This document shows positions 8,559-18,006 of a stretch of 64,000 nucleotides of DNA, one piece after another. Below the pieces are notes generated by a model. It ran no database searches, was not told where the DNA came from, and saw nothing but the letters and a program-made list of their open reading frames with translations. Where the stretch lies: assembly GCF_001667035.1 (NCBI RefSeq), contig NZ_LZIR01000004.1:62001-126000 (forward strand), in the 5' to 3' direction. The DNA comes from Mycobacterium sp. 852002-51057_SCH5723018 (GTDB taxonomy: Bacteria > Actinomycetota > Actinomycetes > Mycobacteriales > Mycobacteriaceae). Position 1 is the stretch's first letter. Every line of letters begins with the position of its first letter. A program made the position numbers and the translations under genes.

Positions 8559-9718
8559 GGCGAATCTGGTTGCGCGGCGGCGTGTTAGCCGCGGGCAGCG
8601 CTCTGCTGGCCGGTTGTCAGTTCAATGGGCTGAACTCCCTGGCGATGCCGGGCACCGCCGGGCATGGCGGCGGCGCCTACTCGATCACCGTCGAGATGCC
8701 CGACGTGGCGACGCTGCCGCAAAACTCCCCGGTCATGGTTGACGACGTCACCGTCGGCAGCGTGGCCGGGATCTCTGCCGAGCAGCGCGCCGACGGATCC
8801 TTCTACGCCGCAGTGAAACTGGCGCTGGACAAGAACGTGGTGTTGCCGGCCAACTCGACGGCGACCGTCGCGCAGACGTCGTTGCTCGGTTCGATGCACA
8901 TCGACCTGGTCCGTCCCAAGGACAAGCCGCCGACCGGCAGGCTGAGCGACGGGTCGAAAATCCCGGAGTCGCGCACGGGTCGCTACCCCACCACCGAAGA
9001 GGTGCTTTCGGCGCTTGGCGTCGTGGTCAACAAGGGCAATCTCGGCGCGCTGGAAGAGATCACCGACGAGACGTACCAGGCCGTCGCCGGCCGCCAAGAC
9101 CAGTTCGTCGACCTGATCCCCAGGCTGGCGGAATTGACGGCCGGACTCAACCGGCAGGTCAACGACATCATCGATGCGGTCGACGGGTTGAACCGGTTCT
9201 CCGCGACGCTGGCCCGCGACAAGGACAACCTGGGCCGGGCGCTGGACACCCTGCCTGAAGCGATCCGCGTGCTCAACAAGAACCGTGGCCACATCGTCGA
9301 CGCGTTCGCCGCGCTCAAGAGGCTGGCAATGGTCACCTCCAATGTCTTGGCGAAGACCAAGGTGGACTTCGCCGAAGACCTCAAGGGCCTCTACTCGGTC
9401 GTCAAGGCGCTCAACGACAACAGGAAGAACTTCGTCACGTCGCTGCAGCTGCTGCTGACGTTTCCGTTCCCCAACTTCGGCATCAAGCAGGCCGTGCGCG
9501 GTGACTACCTCAACGTGTTCACCACCTTCGACCTGACCTTGCGCCGGATCGGCGAAACGTTCTTCACCACCGCGTATTTCGACCCGAACATGGCCCACAT
9601 GAACGAGATCCTCAACGCGCCAGACTTCTTGACCGGCGAGCTGGCCAACCTGTCCGGTCAGGCGGCCGATCCGTTCAAGATTCCGCCCGGCACGGCTTCG
9701 GGTTCTGACGGGCACTAG
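8555..9718 (+). CDS. mce4E: Mce4E / LprN, lipoprotein MCE subunit
   Basis: A 387-residue Mce subunit and the lipoprotein member of the complex. The lipobox is LLAGC (Cys about residue 22) after MRRIWLRGGVLAAGSA, so the mature protein should be lipid-anchored. The MCE domain follows (TLPQNSPVMVDDVTVGSVAG). The ATG at 8555 overlaps the mce4D stop by 4 bp and places the lipobox at the right distance; longer upstream readings would bury it. mce4F starts 11 bp later. Confidence 0.94.
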   Translation: MRRIWLRGGVLAAGSALLAGCQFNGLNSLAMPGTAGHGGGAYSITVEMPDVATLPQNSPVMVDDVTVGSVAGISAEQRADGSFYAAVKLALDKNVVLPANSTATVAQTSLLGSMHIDLVRPKDKPPTGRLSDGSKIPESRTGRYPTTEEVLSALGVVVNKGNLGALEEITDETYQAVAGRQDQFVDLIPRLAELTAGLNRQVNDIIDAVDGLNRFSATLARDKDNLGRALDTLPEAIRVLNKNRGHIVDAFAALKRLAMVTSNVLAKTKVDFAEDLKGLYSVVKALNDNRKNFVTSLQLLLTFPFPNFGIKQAVRGDYLNVFTTFDLTLRRIGETFFTTAYFDPNMAHMNEILNAPDFLTGELANLSGQAADPFKIPPGTASGSDGH

Positions 9719-9729
9719 GGGGGGCGCAC

Positions 9730-11451
9730 ATGCTCGACAGACTGACCAAGATCCAACTCGTCATCTTTGCGGTGATCACCGTCCTCACGCTGACCATCAT
9801 GGGCATCTTCTACCTGCGGCTGCCCGCGACATTCGGCCTCGGGACCTACGGCGTCAGCGCCGATTTCGTCGCGGGCGGCGGGCTGTACAAGAACGCCAAC
9901 GTCACATACCGGGGTGTCGCGGTCGGCCGGGTCGAGTCGGTGGGGCTCAACCCCAACGGCGTCACCGCCGAAATGCGGCTCAACAGCGGCACTCCCATCC
10001 CGTCGAACGTCACCGCCACCGTGAAGAGCGTCTCGGCCGTCGGCGAGCAGTACATCGACCTGGTGCCGCCCGCCAATCCGTCGCCGGGCAAGCTGCGCAA
10101 CGGGTCTCGCATCGAGCGGCAGAACACCCGGATCGGCCAGGACGTCGCCGACCTGCTGAAGCGGGCGGAGGCGCTGGTCAACAGCCTGGGTGACACCCGG
10201 TTGCGCGAGCTATTGCACGAAACGTTCATCGCCGCCAACGGTTCGGGTCCCGAGCTGGCCCGACTCATCGAGTCGGCCCGGTTGTTGGTGGACGAAGCCA
10301 ACGTGAACTATCCGCAGGTCTCGCAGTTGATCGACCAGGCCGGCCCGTTCCTGCAGGCCCAGATCCGCGCCGGCGCCGACATCAAGTCGCTCTCGGATGG
10401 GTTGGCGCGGTTCACGTCCGAGGTGCGCCAGGCCGACCCGCAGCTTCGCGAGACGCTGGCCACCGCGCCCGGCGCGGCCGACGAGGCCAGCACCGCGTTC
10501 TCCGGCATCCGCCCGTCGTTCCCGGCGCTGGCCGCCAGCCTGGCCAACCTGGGCCGGGTCGGTGTGATCTACCACAAGTCGATCGAGCAGCTGCTGGTGG
10601 TCCTGCCGGCGCTGTTCGCCGCGATCACCACGGCCGCCGGCGGCGCCCCGCAGGACGAGGGCGCCAAGCTGGACTTCAAGCTCGACCTGAACGACCCGCC
10701 GCCGTGCGCCGTCGGCTTCCTGCCGCCACCGCTGATGCGCACACCGGCCGACGAGACGCTGCGCGAGCTCCCGAAGGACATGTATTGCAAGGCCGCCCAG
10801 AACGATCCCAGCACCGTGCGGGGCGCCCGCAACTACCCGTGCCAGGAGTTCCCTGGCAAACGGGCGCCGACCATCCAGCTGTGCCGTGACCCGAAGGGCT
10901 ATGTGCCCGTCGGCCGCAACCCGTGGCGGGGGCCGCCGGTGCCCTACGACACGCCGGTGACCAATGGGCTGAATGTGTTGCCGCCCAACAAGTTTCCGTA
11001 CATCCCCCCGGGCGCCGATCCAGATCCGGGCACGCCCATCGTCGGGCCGCCCCCACCCGGTGTGGTGCCCGGACCGGGTCCGGCGCCGAACCAGCCGGCG
11101 TACGATCCGCCGCCACCCAACAACAACGGCCCGCCGCCGCCGTTTACCTCGTGGCAGCCGCCGGGGATCCCGCCGGTGCCGCCGCAGCTGCCGTATCCGA
11201 AGTGGCTGCCGCCGCCCCCACCGCCCGAGGGGATCAATCCTCCGCCGGCGGGCCCGGGACCGGAGAAGCCGTGGGGGCCGCCGCCCGGCCCGCAGCCGCA
11301 GGCCGCCGGCCCGGCCTACACCACCTACGACCAACAGACCGGAGCCTTCAGGGACCCGGCCGGCGGCACTGGTATCTTCGCGGCCGGCGCGACCGGCGCA
11401 TCCAGCGCCGAGAATTGGGTGGACCTGATGCTTGATCCAAGGCCTATGTAG
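9730..11451 (+). CDS. mce4F: Mce4F, cholesterol importer MCE-domain protein with Pro-rich tail
   Basis: A 573-residue Mce subunit. N-terminal membrane helix LVIFAVITVLTLTIMGIFYL, MCE domain VSADFVAGGGLYKNANVTYRG, helical C-terminal domain, then from about residue 400 a Pro/Gly-rich segment (many PPPP and PGP runs) that ends in LMLDPRPM. Four or more cysteines lie in the linker around residues 330-390. The stop overlaps the GTG of the next gene by one base. Order and length fit Rv3494c. Confidence 0.94.
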   Translation: MLDRLTKIQLVIFAVITVLTLTIMGIFYLRLPATFGLGTYGVSADFVAGGGLYKNANVTYRGVAVGRVESVGLNPNGVTAEMRLNSGTPIPSNVTATVKSVSAVGEQYIDLVPPANPSPGKLRNGSRIERQNTRIGQDVADLLKRAEALVNSLGDTRLRELLHETFIAANGSGPELARLIESARLLVDEANVNYPQVSQLIDQAGPFLQAQIRAGADIKSLSDGLARFTSEVRQADPQLRETLATAPGAADEASTAFSGIRPSFPALAASLANLGRVGVIYHKSIEQLLVVLPALFAAITTAAGGAPQDEGAKLDFKLDLNDPPPCAVGFLPPPLMRTPADETLRELPKDMYCKAAQNDPSTVRGARNYPCQEFPGKRAPTIQLCRDPKGYVPVGRNPWRGPPVPYDTPVTNGLNVLPPNKFPYIPPGADPDPGTPIVGPPPPGVVPGPGPAPNQPAYDPPPPNNNGPPPPFTSWQPPGIPPVPPQLPYPKWLPPPPPPEGINPPPAGPGPEKPWGPPPGPQPQAAGPAYTTYDQQTGAFRDPAGGTGIFAAGATGASSAENWVDLMLDPRPM

Positions 11452-12161
11452 TGACAGATCAACACACGACGACGCAACGCGTTCGCCGGCGGGCTTCCCG
11501 CGCGGCGGGTCCGGCCAAAATCGAGTCCAGCGAGACCGCCACGGTTCGGGTCGACGCCGCCGCGGCGCCAAAGCCGCCGGCAAAAACCAAGGGGGCCAAG
11601 GGGGTCACGGGGCTGAAGCCGGTCAAGCCGCCGCCACGGCGGCAGTCGCATCGAGCCCTGGTCGGATGGATCTCGTTCGCGGCCGCCCTGCTCGCGGTCG
11701 GCGCCCTGGCGGGTTGCCTGATCGCGCTGGTCGTCCAGCAACGGCACGCCGACGCGCAGCAGGCGCGCGACCAACGCTTCGTCGACACCGCCACGCAGAC
11801 GGTGGTCAACATGTTCAGCTACAAGCAGGACAACATCGACGAAAGCGTGAACCGGTTCTACAACGGCACCAGCGGCCCGCTGCACGGGATGCTCGGCGCC
11901 AACAACAACATCGAGAACCTCAAGGGCCTTTTCCGCTCCACGAACGCGACCTCGGAGGCCGTCGTCAACGGCGCCGCCCTGGAGGGCATCGATTCGGTGA
12001 CCGACAACGCCTCGGTGCTGGTGTCGGTGCGGGTGACGGTCGCCGACATCGATGGGGTCAACAAGCCGTCCATGCCGTACCGGCTGCGCGTCATCGTGCA
12101 CGAGGACGAGCAGGGCAAGATGACGGGCTACGACCTGAAGTACCCGGACGGGGGCAACTAG
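11451..12161 (+). CDS. mam4A: Mce-associated membrane protein Mam4A
   Basis: A 236-residue protein with a basic, Ala/Pro/Lys-rich cytoplasmic N-terminus (about 75 residues), one membrane helix (WISFAAALLAVGALAGCLIALVV) and an extracytoplasmic domain resembling an NTF2-like fold, as in other Mce-associated proteins (formerly Mas/Mam). These accessory proteins stabilise or assemble the Mce transporter; the Rv3493c orthologue belongs to the mce4 operon. Start GTG overlaps the mce4F stop. The next gene begins directly after the stop codon (TAGATG). Confidence 0.88.
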   Translation: MTDQHTTTQRVRRRASRAAGPAKIESSETATVRVDAAAAPKPPAKTKGAKGVTGLKPVKPPPRRQSHRALVGWISFAAALLAVGALAGCLIALVVQQRHADAQQARDQRFVDTATQTVVNMFSYKQDNIDESVNRFYNGTSGPLHGMLGANNNIENLKGLFRSTNATSEAVVNGAALEGIDSVTDNASVLVSVRVTVADIDGVNKPSMPYRLRVIVHEDEQGKMTGYDLKYPDGGN

Positions 12162-12671
12162 ATGGGTCGGCTGCGGTGGCCGCGGCTTCGGTGGTGGCTT
12201 CTCGCCGTCGCGGGTTGCGTGCTCGTCGCGGCGATCGTCGGCTTGTCGGCTGCGGCGGGTTGGGTCTACTGGGATCGGGTGCAGACGCGCGGCGAGGCGG
12301 CTGCGCGGGCGGTGCTGCCCGGTAAAGCCGCGGACGAGATACCCAAGGTGTTCGCCTACGACTACCAGACCGTGGAACGCAGCCTGGCGGCGGCGTATCC
12401 GTTGCTGACGCCCGACTATCGCCAGGAATTTCAGCGAAGCGCCAACGCGCAGATCATTCCGGAGGCGAAAAAGCGCGAGGTGGTCGTGCAGGCCAATGTC
12501 GTTGGCGTTGGGGTGATGTCGGCCAGGCGGGAGTCGGCGTCGGTGATGGTCTACATGAACCGCACGGTGACCGACAAGTCGCGGCAGCCGCTCTACGACG
12601 GCAGCCGGTTGCGGGTGGACTTCAAAAAGATCGGCAAGCAGTGGCTGATCTCCTACATCACCCCCATCTAG
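12162..12671 (+). CDS. mam4B: Mce-associated membrane protein Mam4B
   Basis: A 169-residue protein with an N-terminal membrane helix (WWLLAVAGCVLVAAIVGLSA) and a periplasmic domain similar in layout to Mam4A (VERSLAAAYPLLTPDYRQEF, then VVVQANVVGVGVMS). It corresponds to Rv3492c and is the last gene of the mce4 operon. The downstream neighbour is convergent. Its probable role is assembly or stability of the Mce4 transporter. Confidence 0.87.
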   Translation: MGRLRWPRLRWWLLAVAGCVLVAAIVGLSAAAGWVYWDRVQTRGEAAARAVLPGKAADEIPKVFAYDYQTVERSLAAAYPLLTPDYRQEFQRSANAQIIPEAKKREVVVQANVVGVGVMSARRESASVMVYMNRTVTDKSRQPLYDGSRLRVDFKKIGKQWLISYITPI

Positions 12672-12726
12672 GGGGCATGTAAGAGCCGAATGTCACCCAG
12701 CGTGACGCTCGACGCCGCGAAAATGC

Positions 12727-13305
12727 TCAGTAGCACATCGCAATGGCGTTGCAGTACAACGGATAACGCTGGATGGGGCTGGGCGGCGGCCCGGTCTGCT
12801 GCAGCGAGAACGGCTGCTTGGTCATCGAGGGCTGCATGCCGCAGACCGCGCCGCGCACAATGGTGTGGGTACCGGTCATCGTTTCGTCGCTGAACGCATA
12901 GGTGTCGCTGGACGGCGCGGTGCTGCCATCCGGACAGACGACGCCGTTCGACTTGTTCACCGTGAAGGTCCACAGCATGCTCGTCATTCGGGCCCTGCCG
13001 GTGAAGTTCTGCTGCTGGTCCTTGAGCGCGATCTGCTCGGGGGTCGCGCTCACCACGTTCAGAGCGCAGTTCATCGCGAAGACGATCGGGTCGTTGTAGT
13101 CGTTCATGTTGCGGGTGCCGGACGGCTGATCGCACAGCGCGCCGATGGTCCAGGTAACCCCTGACACGCCGGCCTCGTTCAACGTGTAGGTGCCGTCCGG
13201 CGGAGGTCCGATCGCGCGCGCTGGATCCTCCGATACCAGCGCGATGCCGATGGCAACGGCCGAGCAGATGCCGGCTCCGGCGGCCAGCGTGCGACGAACG
13301 TCCAC
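12727..13305 (-). CDS. Secreted protein of unknown function (Rv3491-like)
   Basis: A 192-residue exported protein. The GTG at 13303-13305 follows a purine-rich ribosome site (GGAAGGGAGGGG) and begins VDVRRTLAAGAGICSAVAIG, a signal peptide likely cleaved after PARA. Six cysteines lie in the mature part (for example GALCDQ, MNCAL, VCPDG, AVCGM), suggesting disulfides in an exported fold. Length and position, convergent with the mce4 end and upstream of otsA, match Rv3491. I do not recognise a catalytic motif, so no function is proposed. Confidence 0.8.
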   Translation of the reverse strand: MDVRRTLAAGAGICSAVAIGIALVSEDPARAIGPPPDGTYTLNEAGVSGVTWTIGALCDQPSGTRNMNDYNDPIVFAMNCALNVVSATPEQIALKDQQQNFTGRARMTSMLWTFTVNKSNGVVCPDGSTAPSSDTYAFSDETMTGTHTIVRGAVCGMQPSMTKQPFSLQQTGPPPSPIQRYPLYCNAIAMCY

Positions 13306-13378
13306 GGGCCCCTCCCTTCCACTGCTGCCTTGAGTATCACAGCGTTCGCCGCCCTGCACCATGGGTCGCCCGGAGCAG

Positions 13379-14872
13379 CTAGCTCCCGTCGTGCGGGTGC
13401 GACTCGGAGAGTGCGTCCAGGAAAGACCGCGCCCAGCGGTCCACGTCGTGGACGAGCACCTGGCGGCGCAACGCACGCATACGGCGCCGGCCTTCTTCGG
13501 CGGGCTGGTTGAGCGCGGCCTCGATCGCGTCCTTGACGCGGTCGGTGTCGTGCGGGTTGACCAGATACGCCTGCCTGAGTTCGGCTGCCGCGCCGGTGAA
13601 TTCGGACAGGACGAGCGCACCGCCGAGATCGCTGCGGCAGGCGACGTATTCCTTGGCCACCAGGTTCATCCCGTCGCGCAGCGGGGTGACCAGCATGACG
13701 TCGCTGGCCACGAAGAACGCAATCAGTTCGTCGCGGGGCACGGGACGGTGCAAGTAGTGCACTACCGGGTGACCGACCTCGGCGTATTCGCCGTTGATGT
13801 GGCCGACCTCGCGTTCGATGTCGTTGCGCAGGATCTGATAGCTCTCCACGCGTTCGCGGCTGGGTGTCGCGAGCTGAACCAGGACGGTGTCGTCGCGTTT
13901 GGCGCGGCCCTCGGCGAGCAGCTCGGAGAACGCCTTCAGCCGAACGTCGATGCCCTTGGTGTAGTCCAGCCGGTCGACGCCGAGCAGGATCTTGCGGGGA
14001 TTGCCCAGCTCGGCGCGGATCTCCCGGGCGCGGCGCCTGACGTCGCGGTGGCGGGCCGCTTGATCGAGCGCGGTCGAGTCGATCGAGATGGGAAAGGCGC
14101 CCACCCGAACCGTGCGCGATGCGAGCTCGACCTCACCGAACCGCGACCGCACCCCGACCGATCCCCGGGAGGTGTTGACGCCGGTCAGCTGCCGGGACAG
14201 GAACAGAAAGTTCTGCGCGCCGCCGGGCAGATGAAAGCCCACCAGGTCGGCGCCCAGCAGCCCCTCGACGATCTCGGTGCGCCACGGCAGCTGCATGAAC
14301 AGCTCCACGGGTGGGAACGGAATGTGCAGGAAGAAGCCGATGGTCAGGTCCGGCCGAAGTTCGCGCAGCATTTTGGGGACCAGCTGCAGCTGATAGTCCT
14401 GCACCCATACGGTGGCGCCGTGGGCGGCGGCGTGGGAGGTGGCCTCGGCGAAGCGCCGGTTGACGTCGACGTAGCGCTCCCACCAGTCGCGGTGATAGAT
14501 CGGCTTGACGATGACGTCGTGGTAAAGCGGCCACAGCGTGGCGTTGGAGAATCCCTCGTAGTACTCGGCGACGTCGTCGGTGGTCAGCCGCAGCGGGTGA
14601 AGGTGCAGGTCGTCCTGCAGGACGGGCCGGTAGTCCAGCTCGTCGTCGTCATCGGCCACTCCAGGCCATCCGACCCACGCCCCCTGGCGGCGACGCAGCA
14701 GCGGCTCCAAAGCCGTGACCAACCCGCCGGGGCTGCGCTTCCACGTGCTGCTGCCGTCGGGGAGTCGCTCGAGATCAACGGGCAGCCGGTTGGCTACCAC
14801 CACGAAGTCGGAATTCCCGAAATCCGGTGACTTTGACGTCTTCGTCGAAGACTGGCCTCCCCTGGGAGCCAT
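13379..14872 (-). CDS. otsA: Trehalose-6-phosphate synthase OtsA
   Basis: A 497-residue GT20 glycosyltransferase that makes trehalose-6-phosphate from a nucleotide-glucose donor and glucose-6-phosphate. Visible family motifs are [11 protein letters not shown] at the N-terminus, [12 protein letters not shown] and [10 protein letters not shown] in the acceptor domain, and [11 protein letters not shown] and [15 protein letters not shown] in the donor domain. Mycobacteria need trehalose for the mycolate carrier TMM. The ATG at 14872 directly follows the stop codon of the small upstream gene (TAA ATG), so translation is probably coupled. Confidence 0.96.
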   Translation of the reverse strand: MAPRGGQSSTKTSKSPDFGNSDFVVVANRLPVDLERLPDGSSTWKRSPGGLVTALEPLLRRRQGAWVGWPGVADDDDELDYRPVLQDDLHLHPLRLTTDDVAEYYEGFSNATLWPLYHDVIVKPIYHRDWWERYVDVNRRFAEATSHAAAHGATVWVQDYQLQLVPKMLRELRPDLTIGFFLHIPFPPVELFMQLPWRTEIVEGLLGADLVGFHLPGGAQNFLFLSRQLTGVNTSRGSVGVRSRFGEVELASRTVRVGAFPISIDSTALDQAARHRDVRRRAREIRAELGNPRKILLGVDRLDYTKGIDVRLKAFSELLAEGRAKRDDTVLVQLATPSRERVESYQILRNDIEREVGHINGEYAEVGHPVVHYLHRPVPRDELIAFFVASDVMLVTPLRDGMNLVAKEYVACRSDLGGALVLSEFTGAAAELRQAYLVNPHDTDRVKDAIEAALNQPAEEGRRRMRALRRQVLVHDVDRWARSFLDALSESHPHDGS

Positions 14873-15037
14873 TTATGTGTCGAGTTTGGACGGTCCAATA
14901 CCGAGCATCGACAAGAAAACGCGGCACTCGTCGGCGTCGTTCGCATAAGCGGCGACGACCCGCCTGGCCTGGCTTGCGGTGCTGTCGGCCAGGGGCTCCA
15001 CGTCGCCGAGTTCGCCAGGATCAGATTTCGTAGGCAT
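14873..15037 (-). CDS. Small conserved protein upstream of otsA (Rv3489-like)
   Basis: A 54-residue acidic protein starting MPTKSDPGELGDVEPLAD and ending MLGIGPSKLDT. Its TAA stop abuts the otsA ATG with no spacer, the same arrangement as Rv3489-otsA in M. tuberculosis. No domain is recognisable. The zero-gap junction suggests that its translation delivers ribosomes to otsA. Confidence 0.75.
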   Translation of the reverse strand: MPTKSDPGELGDVEPLADSTASQARRVVAAYANDADECRVFLSMLGIGPSKLDT

Positions 15038-15104
15038 ACCCCAACTGTAGGCGACGCGGAAATTCGCCCGCAGGCGTCTCCCGCGCTACCCGACGGGGCC
15101 CCGC

Positions 15105-15128
15105 TTACACATGGTCCGTAATGTGTAA
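15105..15128. promoter_or_regulatory. Palindromic operator TTACACAT-N8-ATGTGTAA
   Basis: Two perfect 8-bp inverted arms (15105-15112 and 15121-15128) separated by 8 bp lie between the divergent otsA-side gene and the enoyl-CoA hydratase, 38 bp before the hydratase start. The size and symmetry fit a dimeric TetR- or GntR-type repressor. No regulator gene is adjacent, so the protein that binds is unknown. Confidence 0.6.
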
Positions 15129-15165
15129 ACAAGGCGGATCTGACGACCATGTGAGGCGGGCGGAA

Positions 15166-16101
15166 ATGACACTCTCCGAACAAGCCGGCGCGGCCCCCAC
15201 CGACGCCGAAGCCGACGAGCTGGTGGCCTATGAGACCCTCGACGAGGGTCGCGTCGCCCGGATCTGGCTCAACCGGCCCGAGGCCCACAACGCCCAAAAC
15301 CGCGGTTTGCTGGTTCAGCTCGATGAGGCGTTCCTGCGCGCCGAGGCCGACGACACCGTGCGCGTGGTGATCCTGGCCGCGCGCGGCAAGAACTTCTCCG
15401 CCGGTCACGACCTGGGTTCGGAGCTGGCGCTGGCCGAGCGCCAGCCCGGGCCCGCGCAGCTGCCCAGCTTCCGGATCAACGGCGCGACCCGCGACCCGAT
15501 CGCCGAGAAGACCTATCTGCAGGAGTGGCACTACTTCTTCCAAAACACTTGCCGCTGGCGCGATTTGCGCAAGATCACCATCGCGCAGGTGCAGGGCAAC
15601 GCGATTTCGGCGGGCCTGATGCTGATCTGGGCGTGCGACCTGATCGTCGCCGCCGACAACGCGAAGTTCAGCGACGTGGTCGGGGTGCGGATGGGCATGC
15701 CGGGCGTCGAATATTACGCTCACCCTTGGGAATTCGGACCGCGTAAGGCAAAGGAGCTGCTGCTGACCGGTGACGCGCTGGACGCCGACGAGGCCTACCG
15801 GCTTGGCATGGTGTCCAAGGTTTTCCCGGTCGCCGAGCTGGCCGACAAGACGCTGGAGTTCGCGTGCCGCATCGCCGAGCGGCCCACGATGGCGGCGATG
15901 CTGATCAAGGACTCGGTCAACGCCGCCTCCGACGCGATGGGTTTCACCGAGGCGCTGCGTCACGCGTTCCACATTCACGAGCTGGGGCACGCTCACTGGG
16001 CGGCCCACAACGAGAACAGGTACCCGGTCGGCCTGCCGCCGGACGTCGAGGACTGGCGCAACGCCAAGCCGACGAGGCTGGCCCGCCGGGACACGCCGTA
16101 A
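15166..16101 (+). CDS. Enoyl-CoA hydratase/isomerase family protein
   Basis: A crotonase-fold protein of 311 residues. Family motifs include RIWLNRPEAHNAQN, the oxyanion-hole segment GKNFSAGHDLGSE and VQGNAISAGLMLIWACDLIVA. In the second oxyanion loop the usual GGG is ISAG, and the canonical hydratase glutamates are not obvious, so the reaction may differ from classical hydration. ATG at 15166 is preceded by GAGGCGGGCGGA; an in-frame ATG at 15121 lies inside the palindromic operator and is less likely. The next gene, an SDR with a KstR-like box, runs the same way. Confidence 0.82.
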   Translation: MTLSEQAGAAPTDAEADELVAYETLDEGRVARIWLNRPEAHNAQNRGLLVQLDEAFLRAEADDTVRVVILAARGKNFSAGHDLGSELALAERQPGPAQLPSFRINGATRDPIAEKTYLQEWHYFFQNTCRWRDLRKITIAQVQGNAISAGLMLIWACDLIVAADNAKFSDVVGVRMGMPGVEYYAHPWEFGPRKAKELLLTGDALDADEAYRLGMVSKVFPVAELADKTLEFACRIAERPTMAAMLIKDSVNAASDAMGFTEALRHAFHIHELGHAHWAAHNENRYPVGLPPDVEDWRNAKPTRLARRDTP

Positions 16102-16186
16102 TACTCGCCGCCCCGCCGGTCACAGAGGTCCCACGAGTGTCGCCCACCTCGCCGAGAGGCCCGAGTGGCGGGTGTGGCAGCATGCT

Positions 16187-16200
16187 AGAACCTGTTTCAG
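16187..16200. promoter_or_regulatory. KstR-like operator upstream of an SDR gene
   Basis: TAGAACCTGTTTCA matches TnnAACnnGTTnnA at all fixed positions and ends 20 bp before the GTG of the SDR at 16221. It would overlap the promoter or the 5' end of the transcript. The match suggests this SDR belongs to the KstR (sterol) regulon, consistent with the mce4 locus 4 kb away. The flanking symmetry is weaker than at 680-693. Confidence 0.55.
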
Positions 16201-16220
16201 TTTGGCCGTGAGGAGCTCTC

Positions 16221-17051
16221 GTGCAGCTTTCTTTCGACAACCGGACGTACCTGGTCACGGGCGGCGGCAGCGGAATCGGCAAGGGTGTCGCCGCGGAGCT
16301 GGTCGCGTCCGGGGCCTCGGTCATGATCATCGGGCGCAACGCCGACCGGCTGGCGGCCGCCGTCGAGGACATCGAGCTGCTCAAGGCCCACGGCTCCATC
16401 CGCTATGAGCCCGCCGACATCACCAACGAGGATGAGGCCGCCCGCGCCGTGGACGCCGCAACGGCGTGGCACGGCCGGCTGTATGGCGTGGTGCATTGCG
16501 CGGGCGGGTCGGAGACCATCGGTCCGATCACCCAGATCGACTCGGAGGCCTGGCGACGCACGGTCGACCTCAACGTCAACGGCACCATGTACGTGCTCAA
16601 GCACTCCGCTCGCGAGTTGGTCCGCGGCGGCGGCGGTTCATTCGTCGGCATCTCCTCGATCGCGGCCAGCAACACCCACCGCTGGTTCGGCGCCTACGGC
16701 GTCACCAAGTCGGCCGTCGACCACATGATGCAGCTGGCCGCCGATGAGCTCGGCCCGTCATGGGTCCGCGTCAACAGCATCCGCCCGGGATTGATTCGCA
16801 CCGATCTCGTTGCGCCCATTACGGAATCGCCGGAGCTGAGCGCGGACTACCGGATGTGCACGCCGCTGCCGCGGCCCGGTGAGGTCGAGGACGTCGCCAA
16901 CCTGGCGATTTTCTTGCTGTCCGACGCGGCCAGCTGGATCACCGGACAGTGCATCAACGTCGACGGCGGCCACATCCTGCGACGCGGCCCCGACTTCTCC
17001 GCGATGCTGGAACCCGCATTCGGAGCCGACGGGCTACGCGGAGTCGTCTGA
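16221..17051 (+). CDS. Short-chain dehydrogenase/reductase, possibly sterol- or acyl-related
   Basis: A 276-residue SDR with cofactor motif TGGGSGIG, the NAG-equivalent HCAGG, and catalytic Ser-Tyr-Lys in ISSIAAS and YGVTK. The fold end INVDGGHIL is intact. The GTG at 16221 follows GAGGAGCT. The KstR-like box directly upstream hints at a role in sterol or fatty-acyl oxidation, but the substrate cannot be read from sequence. The 3' end overlaps the convergent dehydrogenase gene by 18 bp. Confidence 0.85.
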   Translation: MQLSFDNRTYLVTGGGSGIGKGVAAELVASGASVMIIGRNADRLAAAVEDIELLKAHGSIRYEPADITNEDEAARAVDAATAWHGRLYGVVHCAGGSETIGPITQIDSEAWRRTVDLNVNGTMYVLKHSARELVRGGGGSFVGISSIAASNTHRWFGAYGVTKSAVDHMMQLAADELGPSWVRVNSIRPGLIRTDLVAPITESPELSADYRMCTPLPRPGEVEDVANLAIFLLSDAASWITGQCINVDGGHILRRGPDFSAMLEPAFGADGLRGVV

Positions 17052-17939
17052 GGCCAGGCCCGCGTCTCGACTGGACAGCGTCGCCAGCGCCGACCAGTCC
17101 AGGTGCCCGCCACCAGTCGCCACCAGGGTCAGGAAGCGGTCGCGCAGCAGGCTGGCCAGCGGCAGCGGCACCTGCAGCTGCTCCCCGGCGGCGAGCGCCA
17201 GCCGAACATCCTTGAGGCCGAGGCTGGCCGCGAAGCCGGCCGGCTCGAACTGCTCCCGCGCGATCAGCCCGCCATACGTCTGATAGGCCGGCGCGGCGAA
17301 CAGCGTCGAGGTGAGGATATCGACGTACTGCTGCTTGTCGACGCCGGCCTTCGCGACCAGCGCCACCGCCTCGCCGATGGCCTCGATGGCCGAGGCGATC
17401 AGGAAGTTCCCGCTCAGCTTCACCAGGTTGGCGGTGTGCGGCTGCTCGGACACCACGAAGGTCCGCTGGCCGATCGCGTCGAACAGCGGCGACAACGGCT
17501 GCAGAACCTGCGGGGCGCCGGCCGCGATGACGAAAAGCTTTGCCGCCGAGGCGGCTTCGGGCCTGCCGAACACCGGCGCCGCGGCATACCGCTGACCGGC
17601 TTCGGCGTGCGCGGCTTCCAGGCGCTCCGAGAGGGCAACGCTGATGGTGCTCGACGACACGTGCGTCGCACCCGCCCCCAGCGAGGCGATGATGCCGCCT
17701 CCGAGATCAGGGTGGCCCAACGTCACCGCCTCCACGGCGCTGTCGTCGGCCAGCATGGTGAACACCACCTCGGCCCGGCTCGCCTCGGCGACGGTGCCGG
17801 CCGCGGTCGCGCCCTGCGAGACGAGAGCTTCGGCCTTACCGGGAGAGCGGTTGTACACGGTGACGCGGTGACCCGCCTTGATCAAGTTCGCGGCCATGCC
17901 GCGGCCCATCTTTCCCAGGCCGATGAATCCGATGTCCAT
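17034..17939 (-). CDS. NAD(P)-dependent beta-hydroxyacid dehydrogenase family protein
   Basis: A 301-residue protein of the 3-hydroxyisobutyrate/6-phosphogluconate dehydrogenase family. The N-terminal Rossmann motif is IGFIGLGKMGRGMAANL. The substrate-binding segment usually DAPVSGG is here AAPVFGRPEAA, and the catalytic lysine motif is LVKLSGNF. The altered substrate loop is typical of GLYR1/imine-reductase-like members, so hydroxyisobutyrate may not be the substrate. It is divergent from the SDR at 18007 with a 67-bp gap. Confidence 0.82.
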   Translation of the reverse strand: MDIGFIGLGKMGRGMAANLIKAGHRVTVYNRSPGKAEALVSQGATAAGTVAEASRAEVVFTMLADDSAVEAVTLGHPDLGGGIIASLGAGATHVSSSTISVALSERLEAAHAEAGQRYAAAPVFGRPEAASAAKLFVIAAGAPQVLQPLSPLFDAIGQRTFVVSEQPHTANLVKLSGNFLIASAIEAIGEAVALVAKAGVDKQQYVDILTSTLFAAPAYQTYGGLIAREQFEPAGFAASLGLKDVRLALAAGEQLQVPLPLASLLRDRFLTLVATGGGHLDWSALATLSSRDAGLASDDSA

Positions 17940-18006
17940 GCATCCAGCCTGCCCTGCTTGGCCCGCTCCTTACCATGATGGGCACGCCAAGCGACAGGAG
18001 CAGCAG

